DNA of 64,000 nt from Sipunculus nudus. Lineage: Eukaryota > Annelida > Sipuncula > Golfingiida > Sipunculidae. How positions within the stretch are numbered: the stretch's first letter is position 1; the number at the start of each line of letters is the position of its first letter. Location of the stretch: assembly GCA_026874595.1 (NCBI GenBank), contig CM049314.1:16796729-16860728 (forward strand), written 5' to 3'. The notes under the pieces were generated by a model that saw only the letters and a program-made list of their open reading frames with translations, did no database searches and was not told the origin of the DNA. Shown here piece by piece: positions 1 to 12,500 of this stretch. Made by a program: the position numbers and the translations under genes.

Positions 1-1755
1 CAGCTCAGTGGAGAGAGGGCTTGTCCTAGTGATGGGATTGCATAACATTATGCCAACAGCCTGGGGAGCATAGAGAGCTGCACTGAATGACCTACAGTCA
101 CCAAAGTGGACTGCTTGACAATGTAAGGGAATACAACAAGAGCCTTAAAAAAATTCAATAGCTAGCCTAATTTTGCAGCTTTTTTTTTCGAATTTCAGAT
201 TTTAACAGATAAAATCCTTATGTGCACATGCTGTGAAAATTAAATCCACAGTACTTACTAGAAAAAAAAACGTGCCGTGGCCAAAGTTGGGCAAAATTTA
301 AGGTACCAATTTTTATTTTTGCTATTTTAAAAATTTAAAAGATTTTGATCTAAATTTGGGTATACAATTAAATTTTGATTTATTAAAGTTGTATTACTGA
401 AAAAACTGCCTACCTTTAACACTTTTGGTCTTATGTGACCAAATATCTTTCCTGATTTTTTTACAAAGTCCATTATGTTTGGGCCCATAACTTTTTTAAA
501 TTAAATAATAATGACTTAATTTCTGGCATGTACATATGAACTATATATAGAGGAATATTTACTGAAATATGAAGAAAACCAGATGAGTGGTTTTTATATT
601 AGGCAGTCCTGAAATGTGAAAATAGATTTCTAATAAAAAATTGAGGTTTTTCCTTAATATCTCGAAGGAACGAAGTCCTATTGACCCAATTTTAGGCATG
701 GTAGGAGATTTTTGGGACATCTAACTGTATGCCGAATTTCAGGTCCAATGGTGTCAAAACGTGCCAGTCTTACGAATGGACATCCGGACGGACGGACTGC
801 AAGACGGACGGACGACGGACAATGGACCACGACTATAGCTCAGATGACTTATAGTCAGCTGAGCTAAAATTAAACAAAATCCGATGGAGTTTTTTAGATG
901 ACTGATTATTTGCAAAACATTTGGTGATGCTAGCTCCTGCTGTTTTTAGATAGCTATGGTTAACGTACAGACGATGCACGACATACGACAGACGACGCTG
1001 CACCATCGCATAAGCTCACAGGTTTGCTCAAAATACAGGTGGGTCCACCACTTTTCGGGAACTGACAAAACTAGTCATGGTCAATATTCTGGAATACGGG
1101 TAGTTGACAAGCGACTTCATGTATCCGCCAAAATCAGAGTGGAACAGGTGAAGTGCAACCATGTTTACACAGTGTCCATCTGTTCATCTGCCTTGGGTTA
1201 AAATCACTCGTATCTCTGCAGTGGTTTGACTAATTCACCTGAAATTTGGCATGCGTATATATCCTGGCAGTAAGTGATTTTATGCGATGGTGCAGCATCG
1301 TCTGGTGTGCATTGTCTGTATGTTAACCATAGCTATCTCAAAAACAGCAGGAGCTAGCAACTTTAATTAATCAAAATTAAATTTTATACCCAAAATTAGA
1401 TCAAAATCTTTTAAATTTTTTTAAATATTGGCAAAAATAAAAATTGGTACCTTAAATCTGCCCAACTTTGGCCACGGCACATATTTTTCCTGTAAGCACT
1501 GTGGATTAAATTTTCACAGCATGTGCACATAAGGATTTAATCTGTTAAAATCTGAAATTTAAAAAATAATAGCTGCAAAATTAGGTTAATTATTGAATTT
1601 TTTTTGGAGGCTCTTGTTGTATTCCCTTACATTGTCAAGTAGTCCACTTTGGTGACTGTAGGTCATTCAGTGCAGCTCTCTCTGCTCCCCAGGCTGTTGG
1701 CATAATGTTATTGCAATCCCATCACTAGAGCAAGCCCTCTCTCCACTGAGTTGAG
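1..1755. repeat. Large fold-back (inverted repeat) element, cut by the window start
   Basis: Positions 1 to about 380 reappear as the reverse complement at about 1370 to 1755 with only scattered differences. A second, inner pair of arms matches about 925-1013 to 1272-1357, leaving a loop of roughly 260 bp. The left arm is interrupted at about 390-868 by the remainder of a 671-bp-family repeat; the right arm lacks it. The arms contain the same sequence as the 671-bp array near 20-23 kb. No coding capacity was seen. The left end probably continues beyond the window. Confidence 0.85.
390..868 (+). repeat. Partial 671-bp-family repeat with Helitron/HINE-like 3' end
   Basis: This segment matches the second half of the 671-bp units (for example 22700-23186) and ends in ACGG-rich tetranucleotide repeats followed by a terminal hairpin. 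The hairpin arms are TAGCTCAG and CTGAGCTA with inner arms TGACT/AGTCA and a short loop, then an A-rich run. This 3' end recurs at several places in the window, so it marks a mobile family. Placement with Helitron-like non-autonomous elements is inference. Confidence 0.7.
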
Positions 1756-2500
1756 CTTGATCAGGCTGTCTGCAGTTAATACCATACCACAGGGATCCTT
1801 TTTCTCTCCCCCCCCCCCCCCCCACCCCATTCTGTTGACAGACCTGTACTATGAACTAGATGAATCTTAAAATTAACATTTTTTTTCAGCAATGAGCAGT
1901 AACAACGGAGACCCCTCCACCCACCCACCCCTTCAATACACAGGACTAATAAACAAGATGAATCTTATAATTTTAATGTTAAATAAATTCTTTTTGATGA
2001 GACTTGGACAATTTTGATTTTTTTTTAAAGAAAAAAATTTCAGGAATTTAATCCTGATATTCAAATGTGATAAAATATTAGGATCTAATGTAAGTGCTAA
2101 CTGACAAGATTTAAGAAGATATAAATACTTTGTTCATATCTCTTAAAGTTGGTGGTGCCTAGGTGTGAATAACACTGTTAACTTAGTATTAAGATTAGGA
2201 ATATTGGTCAAACTTTGTGGGATTAATTTTTAACTCATATGGCCATATATTTAACTTTTGAAAACTTAATTACCTTCACACATTATTTTTTTATGAAATG
2301 TTACTTTATATAACACTTACCATAGGCCTATTTGTTCTCTTGGTGCATTACTAATTGGTTTAGCTCATGTCCATTATTCTATAATGAACAGAGTTTCATT
2401 TTAGCTGGGCCATTTTCTCATAGCTTTTCTTATGATAATATACATGAAAAACCAAAAGAAATAAATATATATTGCAGTTACTAATATTTTCCAAAATTCA
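1756..2500. other. AT-rich intergenic stretch with poly(C) run
   Basis: A long C run starts near 1807. The rest is AT-rich with no convincing reading frame, splice-flanked exon or RNA gene. Confidence 0.5.
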
Positions 2501-2502
2501 GC

Positions 2503-3085
2503 TGAGCGATGTGACCCATGGGTCCCTTGTTTGTGTATGTTATAAAGCTATCCAAGGGCTACATTTGTATAAAAATTTTTTCCTGATCAGTCAAACAGTC
2601 GTGAGATATGTGGGTTTATGTATGGAAACAGAGGCACAAATGGACGCTGGGTAGAAAGGAAAGATCAGAGGTCAATGCAAATTGGTTAGGCAGCAGTTCA
2701 CATGTGACCTGATAATTGGTGTAAGTTTCAGAAAAATCTGTCCAGTAGTCTCAGAGGAGTTCTCCAGAAACGAACACGGCAGCTGCGGCGGGAACCGGTC
2801 AAAAACATAGAATCCGCGAAACTTCATTTTGGTGGATACAATTATCAAGATATTAGAGGTTTTGTATCAAATTTTTGTTTATTCGGGGGGGGGGGGGGGG
2901 GAATTTCATGCCCCATAGCTCGGAGGATATAGGTCACAGAATCAGATTTTATATTGACCTCCTGGGATGTTCCCTTAGATGTTTCTAGGACCAGCAGTTA
3001 TGATTTGTGCCCTGCTAGCGGAACAACGACGGACAAAGTGCCATTCCTATACCTCAGTTGACTTACAGTCAGCTGAGCAAACAAA
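2503..3085 (+). mobile_element. Helitron/HINE-like fragments: inverted 5' terminus and a 3' end
   Basis: At 2503-2532 the reverse complement of the shared 5' terminus occurs, including the TGACCCATGGG palindrome and a CAGCTGAGC block. From about 2540 to 3085 a plus-oriented remnant ends with an ACGGAC block and a terminal hairpin-like sequence (CTCAGTTGACTTACAGTCAGCTGAG). A long G run starts near 2885. The boundaries between the two remnants are uncertain. Confidence 0.5.
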
Positions 3086-3187
3086 AATGCTGGACTTTTC
3101 AAAGACTTCATGAAAATTTTCCAAGGACCCAATAAGAAATGAACTCCAACCCCCCCCCCCCCCCCTCCCCCCCCCCCCCAAAAAAAA

Positions 3188-5616
3188 ACAAGTGACCCAT
3201 GGGTCATGACGCTCAGCTGCCAAGCATGACCTGTGACATCATGGACTGAGATTCACAACTTCCAGTCAAATTTTGAAGAACCAATTTGCCAATTTGTTGA
3301 AAATTTTCTATGACAACAGAAATATATATCACCTATGTCTGGTTAAAACACAGTGAATTGATGGTCTGAGGAAAATGCATGATTGTTAAGCTATCAGGAA
3401 CTATTCCAACAGCTTGCTTGAAACCTGTCAGTCTCAAAAGGAACACCACAAAGGGCAAATATAAGATCAAAATATATAGCAAAAATCAAGGAAATACATG
3501 CAAGAATTATTGAGAAACAGGTGCTTCTGTATGAATTTTTATTCAATACAAGCCAACTGTACTGCACTTTTATAAATGATAGTAATATTTATTCAGAAAT
3601 ATTTAACCCAATCCTTTACAAGATTACATTAATATACATCCAACTGCATTCACTTTAACTGTTCTTGAGATAATATGATCAAAAGGAATTAAAAGGTGGC
3701 CTGGTGGCCATATTGGACTTCTGACAAGTCTGAAATCAGACAACAAACTTTCTCTAAATCGGACCAAACATTAAAGAAAAATTACTGAAACTGCCCTGAA
3801 GAAAGAATTTCTAAGGTGGCTAACTGGCAGACATAATGGATTTCTGACAAGTATGACATTTGATATCCCACATTCTCCAATAAGAGACCAAACTTGGGGC
3901 AAATAATCCAGTAATAAATGCCCAAAATAATTCAAAAGGCATGTCCAGGCCCTCATATCAGATTTATAGATATGCAATTGTAAAAAGTGTAAGTCCAATA
4001 TTTTTATTATCACTCTGCTTTTCAATGGGGTCAGCAGGGTAGGTAAACTGCCAAACCTGAAAGAAAAGAAATGCAGAAAGCATGTTTAAGAGTCTTGAAA
4101 TAAAACAAAAAGCCATCCTAAATCAAGGTACAGATCCACATATTATGAGAACAAACACTTGCTTTTATATGTGGTGATATATATTAAAATATTCAGATAT
4201 CTAGGAAACTAAGTTTATTGCTAGGATTCCATAAAATAAACTGCAAAATGTTCCCATCATCTTATAAATCAGTAGCTAAACCTAAATACTATACTCTCAT
4301 AGTCTTAATGCCTGGCTGAAGCATTCTGACAACAGTGTTTTTGTTATGAAGTAACGAGGTACTTATCACTGAGCCTTATCACTTAATAGGCTGATACAAA
4401 AGGGAGTCATATGTCACCAGTGTCACTCACAATTACAGCCACACAGGGAGATGTACCAGCTGGAGTGGGATGGTTATATATACAAGAAAAATAGAGATGG
4501 TCTATAAAATAAGTAATTGTGAACATCCCTGACCTATGACCTTGGCCTTTTGCCCATATATCAACTGGATTCTTTCTAAATGATGGGTAACAACTGACCA
4601 CTTAAATCTGGTGTAATTACTTGGCAACCAATGGGTGAATAACTTTAACCTGCAACCTTTAACCAGCTGACCAGCTGACCCCAAAATCAAGAAGTTATTT
4701 ATTCAAGCATAAAGACCCATAAATATGAAGTTTGAGTCAAACTGAGTGATGCATAGATGTGGCATATGTGAAAGACTGAAGGTTTGGGTTGAACAGTTAC
4801 ACTTGAAATATGCTCACAAGCATTTAGAACAATTAAATATTGTGACCTTGACCTTTGACTTTTTGACCTCAACATCAATAGGCTTCTTCCCTTATTGGTA
4901 GGTAAGCCATATATGACAGATGGAAGGTACAGATTGAAAAGTTTGCCTGAAAATGACTCCACGCAAGAAGTGGGTGCTGTGAACTTGACCTTTGACCTCA
5001 AAATCAACAGGTCTTTTCCCCTGTTGGCAGAGAAGGGATGTCAGTGCTGGAAGGTTTGGAATGAAAAGTCTAGCTTGAAATGTGTCCACTACCTTTTCAA
5101 AGAAGTGGATCCTGTGACCCTGACCTTTGACCTTGTGACCTCAAAATCTATAGGATTCTTCTCCAACTTAGTAGGTGAGCTATATGTGAAAGATCAAAGA
5201 ATTGGGATGAAAGGGTTGGCTTAAAATGCATCCACAGGCTTTTCAAAGAGGAGGCCCCTGTGACCTTGACCTTTGACCTTTTGACCTAAAAAAATTATGG
5301 TTCTTCCCCTGTTGGTAGGTGAGCTGTATGTGTATGTCTCAAAGAGTTATTTCTGGGGGGTGCAAACACACCCCATAACTTCGAGAATATAGGTCGCAGT
5401 GACCTAATTTCAGGTTTGCAAGGAGATCTTTTTATAACCTCTAAGACTGCATAGGGTTTATGGCCCTAGCCCCAACGGTTATGATTTGTGCCCTGCTAAC
5501 GGACGGCCGGCCGGCCAGACGGCCGGCCGGACGGACGGCCAGACGGACAGACGGAAGGACGCCGGACAAAGACCCATCGCTATAGCCCAGCATGACTGAA
5601 AGTCAGCTGAGCTAAA
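3188..5616 (+). mobile_element. Helitron/HINE-like non-autonomous element, copy A
   Basis: The 5' end is CAAGTGACCCATGGGTCATG, holding the perfect palindrome TGACCCATGGGTCA. The 3' end at about 5490-5616 has GGACGGCCGG/ACGG tandem repeats, then a hairpin and CAGCTGAGCTAAAA. Copy B at 25775-26935 shares both ends and the interior. Relative to copy B, this copy has about 1.25 kb extra between about 3520 and 4768. No transposase is encoded. Terminal hairpin plus simple repeats fits HINE/pearl-type elements known from bivalves; family assignment is inference. Confidence 0.65.
4842..5290 (+). repeat. Tandem ~135-146 bp units inside copy A, each with a DR1-like motif
   Basis: Four diverged units each contain the block TGACCTTTGACCT (or one mismatch) followed by text of the type TTCTTCCCxTGTTGGTAGG. 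Motif starts are 4849, 4986, 5121 and 5267, giving spacings of 137, 135 and 146 bp. The reverse complement AGGTCAAAGGTCA is the consensus DR1 site bound by HNF4/RXR-type nuclear receptors. Confidence 0.8.
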
Positions 5617-7069
5617 AAAAAACACATACTGAAAAACTAAGTAAAATAATCTGAACATTCCAGATATCTGCAGAAACGTTAGACATTGTCACTTTATATG
5701 AACAATGTTAAACATGAAGTCAGAAAAAGTGCTGAACTTACTCTGGTATTAAAATAATAACAGTAAATTCCAAACCCCCAGGTTGAGGTTGAAAAAACCT
5801 TGAGCTTCCAATATTATATTATTTTTATTTAAAGTCATCATTATAATTCTCATTCCTGTTGATTATTTAATCTTGCCTGATGAGGTGGCTAACTGAGGAA
5901 AGTATTCATTGAACTGCTTTTCAATTATTACTGGTAGTTATTTTTAGATCAGATGAATTACACGCAGTTATATATAACAACCTGAAGTAGACAAAATGTG
6001 GTCTTTCCAGGAAAAATAAAGCAAATTCAACATTTGAAAATATTTATCACTGAGTATGATATACATACAAATGAGTATTTATCATCAACGATTAAACAAT
6101 AAGCAGAGTCTTATACAGTCACAAGCGATGCTGACATGTAATCACAAGCAATGAGCAAGTTAAAATGAAACATAAGCTGCAATAGCATACTGAAAGGATA
6201 TAAAAATTAAAATATGAAAAGCACTCTATGTGAATGAAATGTTTCCACAAAACCACATCATATCAAATTTAGACATGAAAATCCACAGCTCAACATTTAT
6301 CACCTATAACCAGACAGAAATCTTAATTTTATTACTTATCTTTCTCTTTCATTAAAAGAAAAATCATTCAATGTACATTCAGCTAACAAATGGGAAATAA
6401 AATTTCCTTAATTGTTTAATTTGAATATGTTTAATATAAATACAGCATTTGCAAAGAAATGCACGGCTCTTAAGGAACTAAACTTTGATTTGCATTAAGA
6501 TTTCAATGACTTTTAAAACAGATTAAATCTATCATTATTCCACTCTGCAGAATGAAAATATGCATGTCAATGTAAGAATGATTTATCCCTATCTATTGAG
6601 TACAGTTGATGGATCTGTAAGATTCATTTGTAAAAACTACCTGATCAATGGTCCTACATCATCAGATTAATCCTCCACTGTTCAAGATTCACAAACAATA
6701 AAGTTCATTTATGAGATGCAGAGCATTCTAGAAAAATCCACAAACTGTACATTTATAACTTAGGAAGATATTTAACTGAAGACTGCAGTTTTAAAATCCA
6801 TATAAATATTAAAATCTTATTTTCAACATAAAAGTGGATAAAGAATCTGACTAGCTAAATTAACTCATTAATTGAATGATCTGATATAAAGATCACATAT
6901 GAAATATCTCTCTTTGAGAGATCATCATTCCTACAGACTTTAACAATATTAGTCTGAAAACGGAGGAAAGCATGATCACCTTACAATATAGCACTAAGGT
7001 GAAAGTAATAATGAAACTACAGGTACATGATCTACAGACTGTTGGCCTGATCTGATGAGAACTTTATGA
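5617..7069. other. AT-rich sequence without recognised genes
   Basis: No supported exon, RNA gene or repeat boundary was seen. It lies downstream of the minus-strand transporter gene. Confidence 0.5.
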
Positions 7070-7600
7070 ACAAGAGCACCCCAAATGTACATAATATGCC
7101 CGCTGAATATCTGGTGACCTCTGACCTCATTAAATATGTTTGAATTTTGATGAGAATGGAATTCAGGTGATAAACTCTTTTATTAAATATGTGTAATTAG
7201 TTTCATGTAAATCCACAGGATCTGTTAAGTCACCACGGTACCTCCAAAGTGAGGTGACCTCTGACCTCATTAAATATGTGTGGATTTCACTGTATATAGA
7301 ACTTAGTCGAGATATTTTACTGATTAACATTTTTGATGAGTTTTATCAATATCCCTCATATTCTTTGTAAGTTATTGCAGCAACACCACAAAGTAGCAGA
7401 GCTTATTATAAATGCATGGATGTTGCCCAAAATTGAACTCAGTTGAGAAAATCTGCTGGTAAATAGTTATGGTGAATTTTGTGAAATTCCATCAAAGCCC
7501 CGTTAAGTTATTGCTGTGACACAAAGTTAACGGATGGACTGACGGATTGATGGTGGGTATATGATAGGTAACTCCCGTCATATGACTGGTGTATAAAAAT
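7070..7600 (+). mobile_element. Decayed interspersed element with DR1 motifs
   Basis: It begins with an ACAAGAGCACCCCAAATG-type start and ends with ACGGATGGACTGACGG simple repeats followed by an ATGAx/CATATG-rich end, resembling the other ACGG-tailed elements here. It contains two TGACCTCTGACCT motifs (7115 and 7255), which are DR1 arrangements with a G spacer on the opposite strand. Exact ends are unclear. Confidence 0.45.
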
Positions 7601-9260
7601 CAAATCGTTCCTCATCAATGAAATATTATAGTGTAACATCTGGTTAGCTTTCCTGTTTGTGGAGTTGGGAGGTTTCAATGCTCCTTAAAACAAAATCAGG
7701 CATATAAAAACATGATTTTGTATTAATTTTATGTTTGTGGAGGAAGGCCTTCAAACATTTCTCTATTAACAAATTTCTTTTACAGTTTTAAAACTATAAA
7801 ATGTTTTTACCAATGCCACAAAATTAATAAAAAAATAGACTTCGCTCAAAGCAAAATGAGGAATGTTAGCAATCATTTTCATGGTCACACTTAATATTAA
7901 ATAATAACATGTTTGATGTTCTGAATGACAATTAGAGATCAATTGGTATAATCTTACATGCCTCCATATTACTTGCACATAAAGCTGAGATCAAGTGGTT
8001 TTAATCATATGGCACATCCTATATCTACAAATACACAAGCTGCTAAGCACTCTCCTGTACAATTATAAGGTTAATCCATTCGACTACAATGTAATAAAAT
8101 CTCCTGGATAATTGTTAAATATTAATAAAATCTCTAAAGAACTGCATTGTTAAATAATAATAGGAGCATAAATACTAAACACTGATATTTAATTTTTAAT
8201 ATATGCTACATACAAAATCTAAACCTGACCTGCCAACCAGGAATTGCTTTATGGTCGGCCCTGGTAATCCATGGAAAGTCTTACAGGTCTAACAGGTCAG
8301 ATAAATAATAATTATTATTTGTAAAACCTATATTACGAATCCTGCATTTACTTGTAATAAAATAACTTTCAAACCTTAGGATTTAATAATAAAAAATATA
8401 TGTCATTTTTACACATTCATCCCAAACACAACCCTCACACAGGTAAAATGTCACCATGTAATACCTGGTGATATTTCAAATTATATTTGTATCATCTGGC
8501 CTGACCTTTCAGTAGATTATATAATCCCTCACCTTCCACTACTAGCTTTTATTTTCTAACATCTAAGAACAGGTAACAAAGAAGTAAACTCTCACTCTAA
8601 AAAAATCAGCAACAACTATCACTAACAGTGTGTATATCTTCATAGTTCTATCATTCATTATACAGAGCATTAGTCTGTCAAATCAAAATTAAAAAAAAAA
8701 TGACAGCTCAACTTTTGATATGTAGTTGACCAAGTAAGGACCCGGAATGCTCGAATCATTAAGTCAAATATTAACTCAAATTCTTAAAGGAAAGCAGTTG
8801 GACACACAAATACTAAGGCTGGTACCATAAATGTTACGATAAATGCTCACTGGCTGATAATCTAAATAGCCCATTTAAACTTGAGCAAATGTATGTTACA
8901 ACATTAAGCAAAAACCAACAAAACAGATAAAATATTTATGAGTAATCAGATTTTTGTTTTCTTGTGAATGAGAAAATCTGTGGCATAACAACATGGATGA
9001 CATTGTAATGCCTGCCTGTTAAGATTCAAATACAGCTTCAAATACATCTTACAGAAATAAACAGTTTGATATAATCAATGTATGACAGAGATAACATAAT
9101 TTACATAGATAAGCACTCACACCATTAACTTAAATATATATCTTATACTTGCCCAGTCTGTGATTAAAACATTTAATATATTAATTACATATACTAGCTA
9201 TAAATTTGTCCTATCATTAGGATTGTTTCACACTTAAAAACTTTCAACTTAAATACCTTC
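7601..9260. other. AT-rich 3' flank of the transporter gene
   Basis: Nothing recognisable apart from very AT-rich sequence and possible 3' UTR. No open frame resembles a known protein. Confidence 0.45.
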
Positions 9261-9268
9261 ACTTTAAA

Positions 9269-9274
9269 TTTATT
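9269..9274 (-). terminator. Candidate polyadenylation signal of the SLC16-like gene
   Basis: TTTATT on the plus strand reads AATAAA on the gene strand, about 110 bp beyond the stop codon at 9384-9386. Other AATAAA-like sites exist further on, so use of this one is only plausible. Confidence 0.35.
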
Positions 9275-9383
9275 TATCACACTTAAACAACTTATTCAAT
9301 GTCTTAAGATCAATAATGTTTAAATAAATAAATACAAAATAAGCAAGATCAGGCTCTCATTATAATATTCATTGACCATGACC

Positions 9384-9535
9384 TTATGACCCTTGTATGA
9401 CCTTGGCCCTTTCTTCCTTGACCTGCCTCCTTCGGGCCCAGGGTTCAAAGACAAGGAGAGAACCTGCTATGACCAGCATGATACCACACAACAAGTACGC
9501 CCACATGAAGGTACCAGTACCGTCCTTTATAGCAC
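9384..9535 (-). CDS. SLC16-like coding exon 5 (last exon)
   Basis: The acceptor ends TTTTAG at 9537-9536; coding runs 9535 to the TAA at 9384-9386. It encodes GAIKDGTGTFMWAY followed by the last membrane helix (LLCGIMLVIAGSLLVF) and a short basic tail. The first two bases complete a Gly codon with the last base of exon 4. The GAIKDGTGTF segment corresponds to the helix 11-12 loop of MCTs. This exon's first ~40 bp and its acceptor are the parent of the adjoining minisatellite. Confidence 0.88.
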
Positions 9536-12500
9536 CTAAAACAAAATAAACATGATCTTACAGTACACCCATATGAAGGTACCAGTAGAGTCCTTTATAG
9601 CACCTAAAACAAAATAAACATGATCTTATAGTACACCCATATGAAGGTACCAGTAGAGTCCTTTATAGCAGCTAAACAAAATAAACATGATCTTATAGTA
9701 CACCCATACGAAGGTACAAGTACCTTCCCTTTATAGCAGCTAAACAAAATAAACATGATCTTATAGTACACCCATATGAAGGTACAAGTACTGTCCTTTA
9801 TAGCACCTAAAACAACATAAACCTGATCTTATTGTACACCCATATGAAGGTACAAGTACCTTACCTTTATAGCAGCTAAAACAAAATAAAGATGATCTTA
9901 CAGTACGCCCACATGAAGGTGCCAGTACCGTCCTTTATAACACCTAAAAAAAATAACCATGATCCTAAAGTATGCCCACATGAAGGTGCCAGTACCGTCT
10001 TTAATAGCATCTAAAAAAAATAAACATGATCCTAAAGTATGCCCACATGAAGGTGCCAGTACCGCTTTTATAGCACCTAAAACAAAATAAACATGATCCT
10101 GAAGTATGCCCACATGAAGGTGCCAGTACCGTCTTTTATAGCACCTAAAACAAAATAAACATGATCCTAAAGTATGCCCACATGAAGGTGCCAGTTCCGT
10201 CTTTTATAGCACCTAAAACAAAAAAAACATGATCCTAAAGTATGCCTGCATGAAGGTACAAGTACCATCCTTTATAACACCTAAAACAAAATAGCCATAA
10301 TCCTAAAGTACACCCACATGAAGGTGCCAGTACCGTCTTTTATAGCACCTAAAACAAAATAAACATGATCCTAAAGTATGCCCACATGAAGGTGCCAGTA
10401 CTGTCCATTATAACACCTAAAACAAAATAAACATGATCCTAAAGTATGCCCACATGAAGGTGCCAGTACTGTCCTTTATAACACCTAAAACAGAATAAAC
10501 ATGATCCTAAAGTTTGCCCACATGAAGGTGCCAGTACCGTCTTTTATAACACCTAAAACAAAATAAACATGATCCTATAGTATGCCTGCATGAAGGTACA
10601 AGTACCATCCTTTATAACACCTAAAACAAAATAGCCATAATCCTAAAGTATGCCCACAGGAAGGTGCCAGTACCGTCTTTTATAGCACCTAAAACAAAAT
10701 AAACATGATCCTAAAGTATGCCCACATGAAGGTGCCAGTACCGTCCTTTATAACACCTAAAAAAAAATAGCCAAAATCCTAAAGTACACCCACATGAAGG
10801 TGCCAGTACTGTCTTTTATAGCACCTAAAACAAAATAAACATGTTCCGATAGTATGCCCACATGAAGGTGCCAGTACCCTCCTTTATAACACCTAAAACA
10901 AAATAGCCAAAATCCTAAAGTACACCCACATGAAGGTGCCATTACCGTCCTTTATAACACCTAAAACAAAATAAACATGATCCTAAAGTATGGCCACATG
11001 AAGGTGCCAGTACAGTCCTTTATACCACTTAATATAACATAATATACTGCAAGCATTAACAATTTGCTAAGTATTCAAATCATGAGCTCTTAGAAATGTC
11101 AAAACATTTAATGAAAAATAAACAAGGCCTACAGGCCTAATGCAAACCTGTGTATTGGGAAGTACACCAGGTATAATGCTTCAATGCTGGACCATTACTT
11201 TTCATGTATATGAACAATGCAAATACTAAACATTTTGAATAAGAAACAATTACACAAACATCACTGCTGAAATTCTGGCATGCGTGCACACAACACAAAA
11301 ACGATTGTAGCTGGCACCACCAGTCTTGTATACAACGATGCTATTAGAGATATACACATATGCCAATTTTCAGACTAATTTATATCAAACCCCTCCTGAG
11401 AAATAAGCAGGGACACACATTGTGCAAAAATTTTTGTAGGTGGCACCACCAGTCTTGTATATGACAAAGCTATTTGATATGTATAAATATGCCCAATTTC
11501 AGGCTGATATATCAAATTCCTCTGTAGAAATAAGCAGGCACATGCACTGTGCAAAAGTCAATGTATGTGGCACCACCTGTCTTGTAAATGAGAATACCAT
11601 CAAAGACGCATAGACAGGTCAAAATATCAGTCCTATACATCAAACTTCCCCAGAGTTTGATGCACTGGGCTGACAAGGCTTAGGTGAGTAAGGCAGTTGC
11701 CCCCCCCCCCCCCCCCCCCCCCCGAGTGACCTGTGACAAATTGCTGCCTCAAGCTACTGCACTGACTCTTGATCTGCACCTGGCTAGACTGAGTGAACTT
11801 TTGACCTGTACCTGGCTGCACTGAGTGAACTCATGACCTGTTGCATAATCTGACACAGTTGGCAGTCTGCCAAAGCTATGAATAGATTCACGCTGAACTT
11901 TGGTGCCAAATATGATGCAGTGAGCAGTCTGCCAAAGCTATAAATAGAATGCAGCCACTGCACTGGGTGAACTCTTGACCTATACCTGGCTGCACTTCTT
12001 CCAATCCTGGCACTGTGCCAAAACAATTTATAGAGCTGACATCATCTTGGCTAATGGCCAACATCAAGGCACTGGTAATCTGCCAAACGTAAACCAAGTG
12101 CTGCCATCTGAACACAAAAACTTTGAAATTTATTTTTCCAATACAAAATGCTTTTCAGCTGACTTTTTATAAAAAAGAAATCAGGAATATATGTAAAATT
12201 ATTACGGATGCATTCTGAATGCAAAATTAAAATACAGATATATCTCACTGATGGCAAATTCTTGAATTAAGTTGAGTAGGGATACCAATAATTTATAATC
12301 CACATACAGTTGTCTTTATACAGCCACAGAGAGCTAAATATCCATGATTGTAACATTGTCTGGTATGATGAATAACTTAAATCATATACCTAAATTTTTT
12401 AAAAGCTTTTAAAAAACTTTCTTGTCAATATGAACCAAAGATAACCTGAAATCTAAATGTCTTGTGGTATGATGTAATAGATGCTGATAACTGGTGCCAG

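Noticed and set aside
4699-5224. Overlapping frames on both strands at 4.7-5.2 kb
   Set aside because: They fall within tandem DR1-bearing repeat units of a mobile element and are shadows.
9898-10942. Minus-strand frames of 61-71 codons in the minisatellite
   Set aside because: They are translations of repeated exon 5 starts plus intron sequence, not separate genes; recorded instead as the acceptor array.
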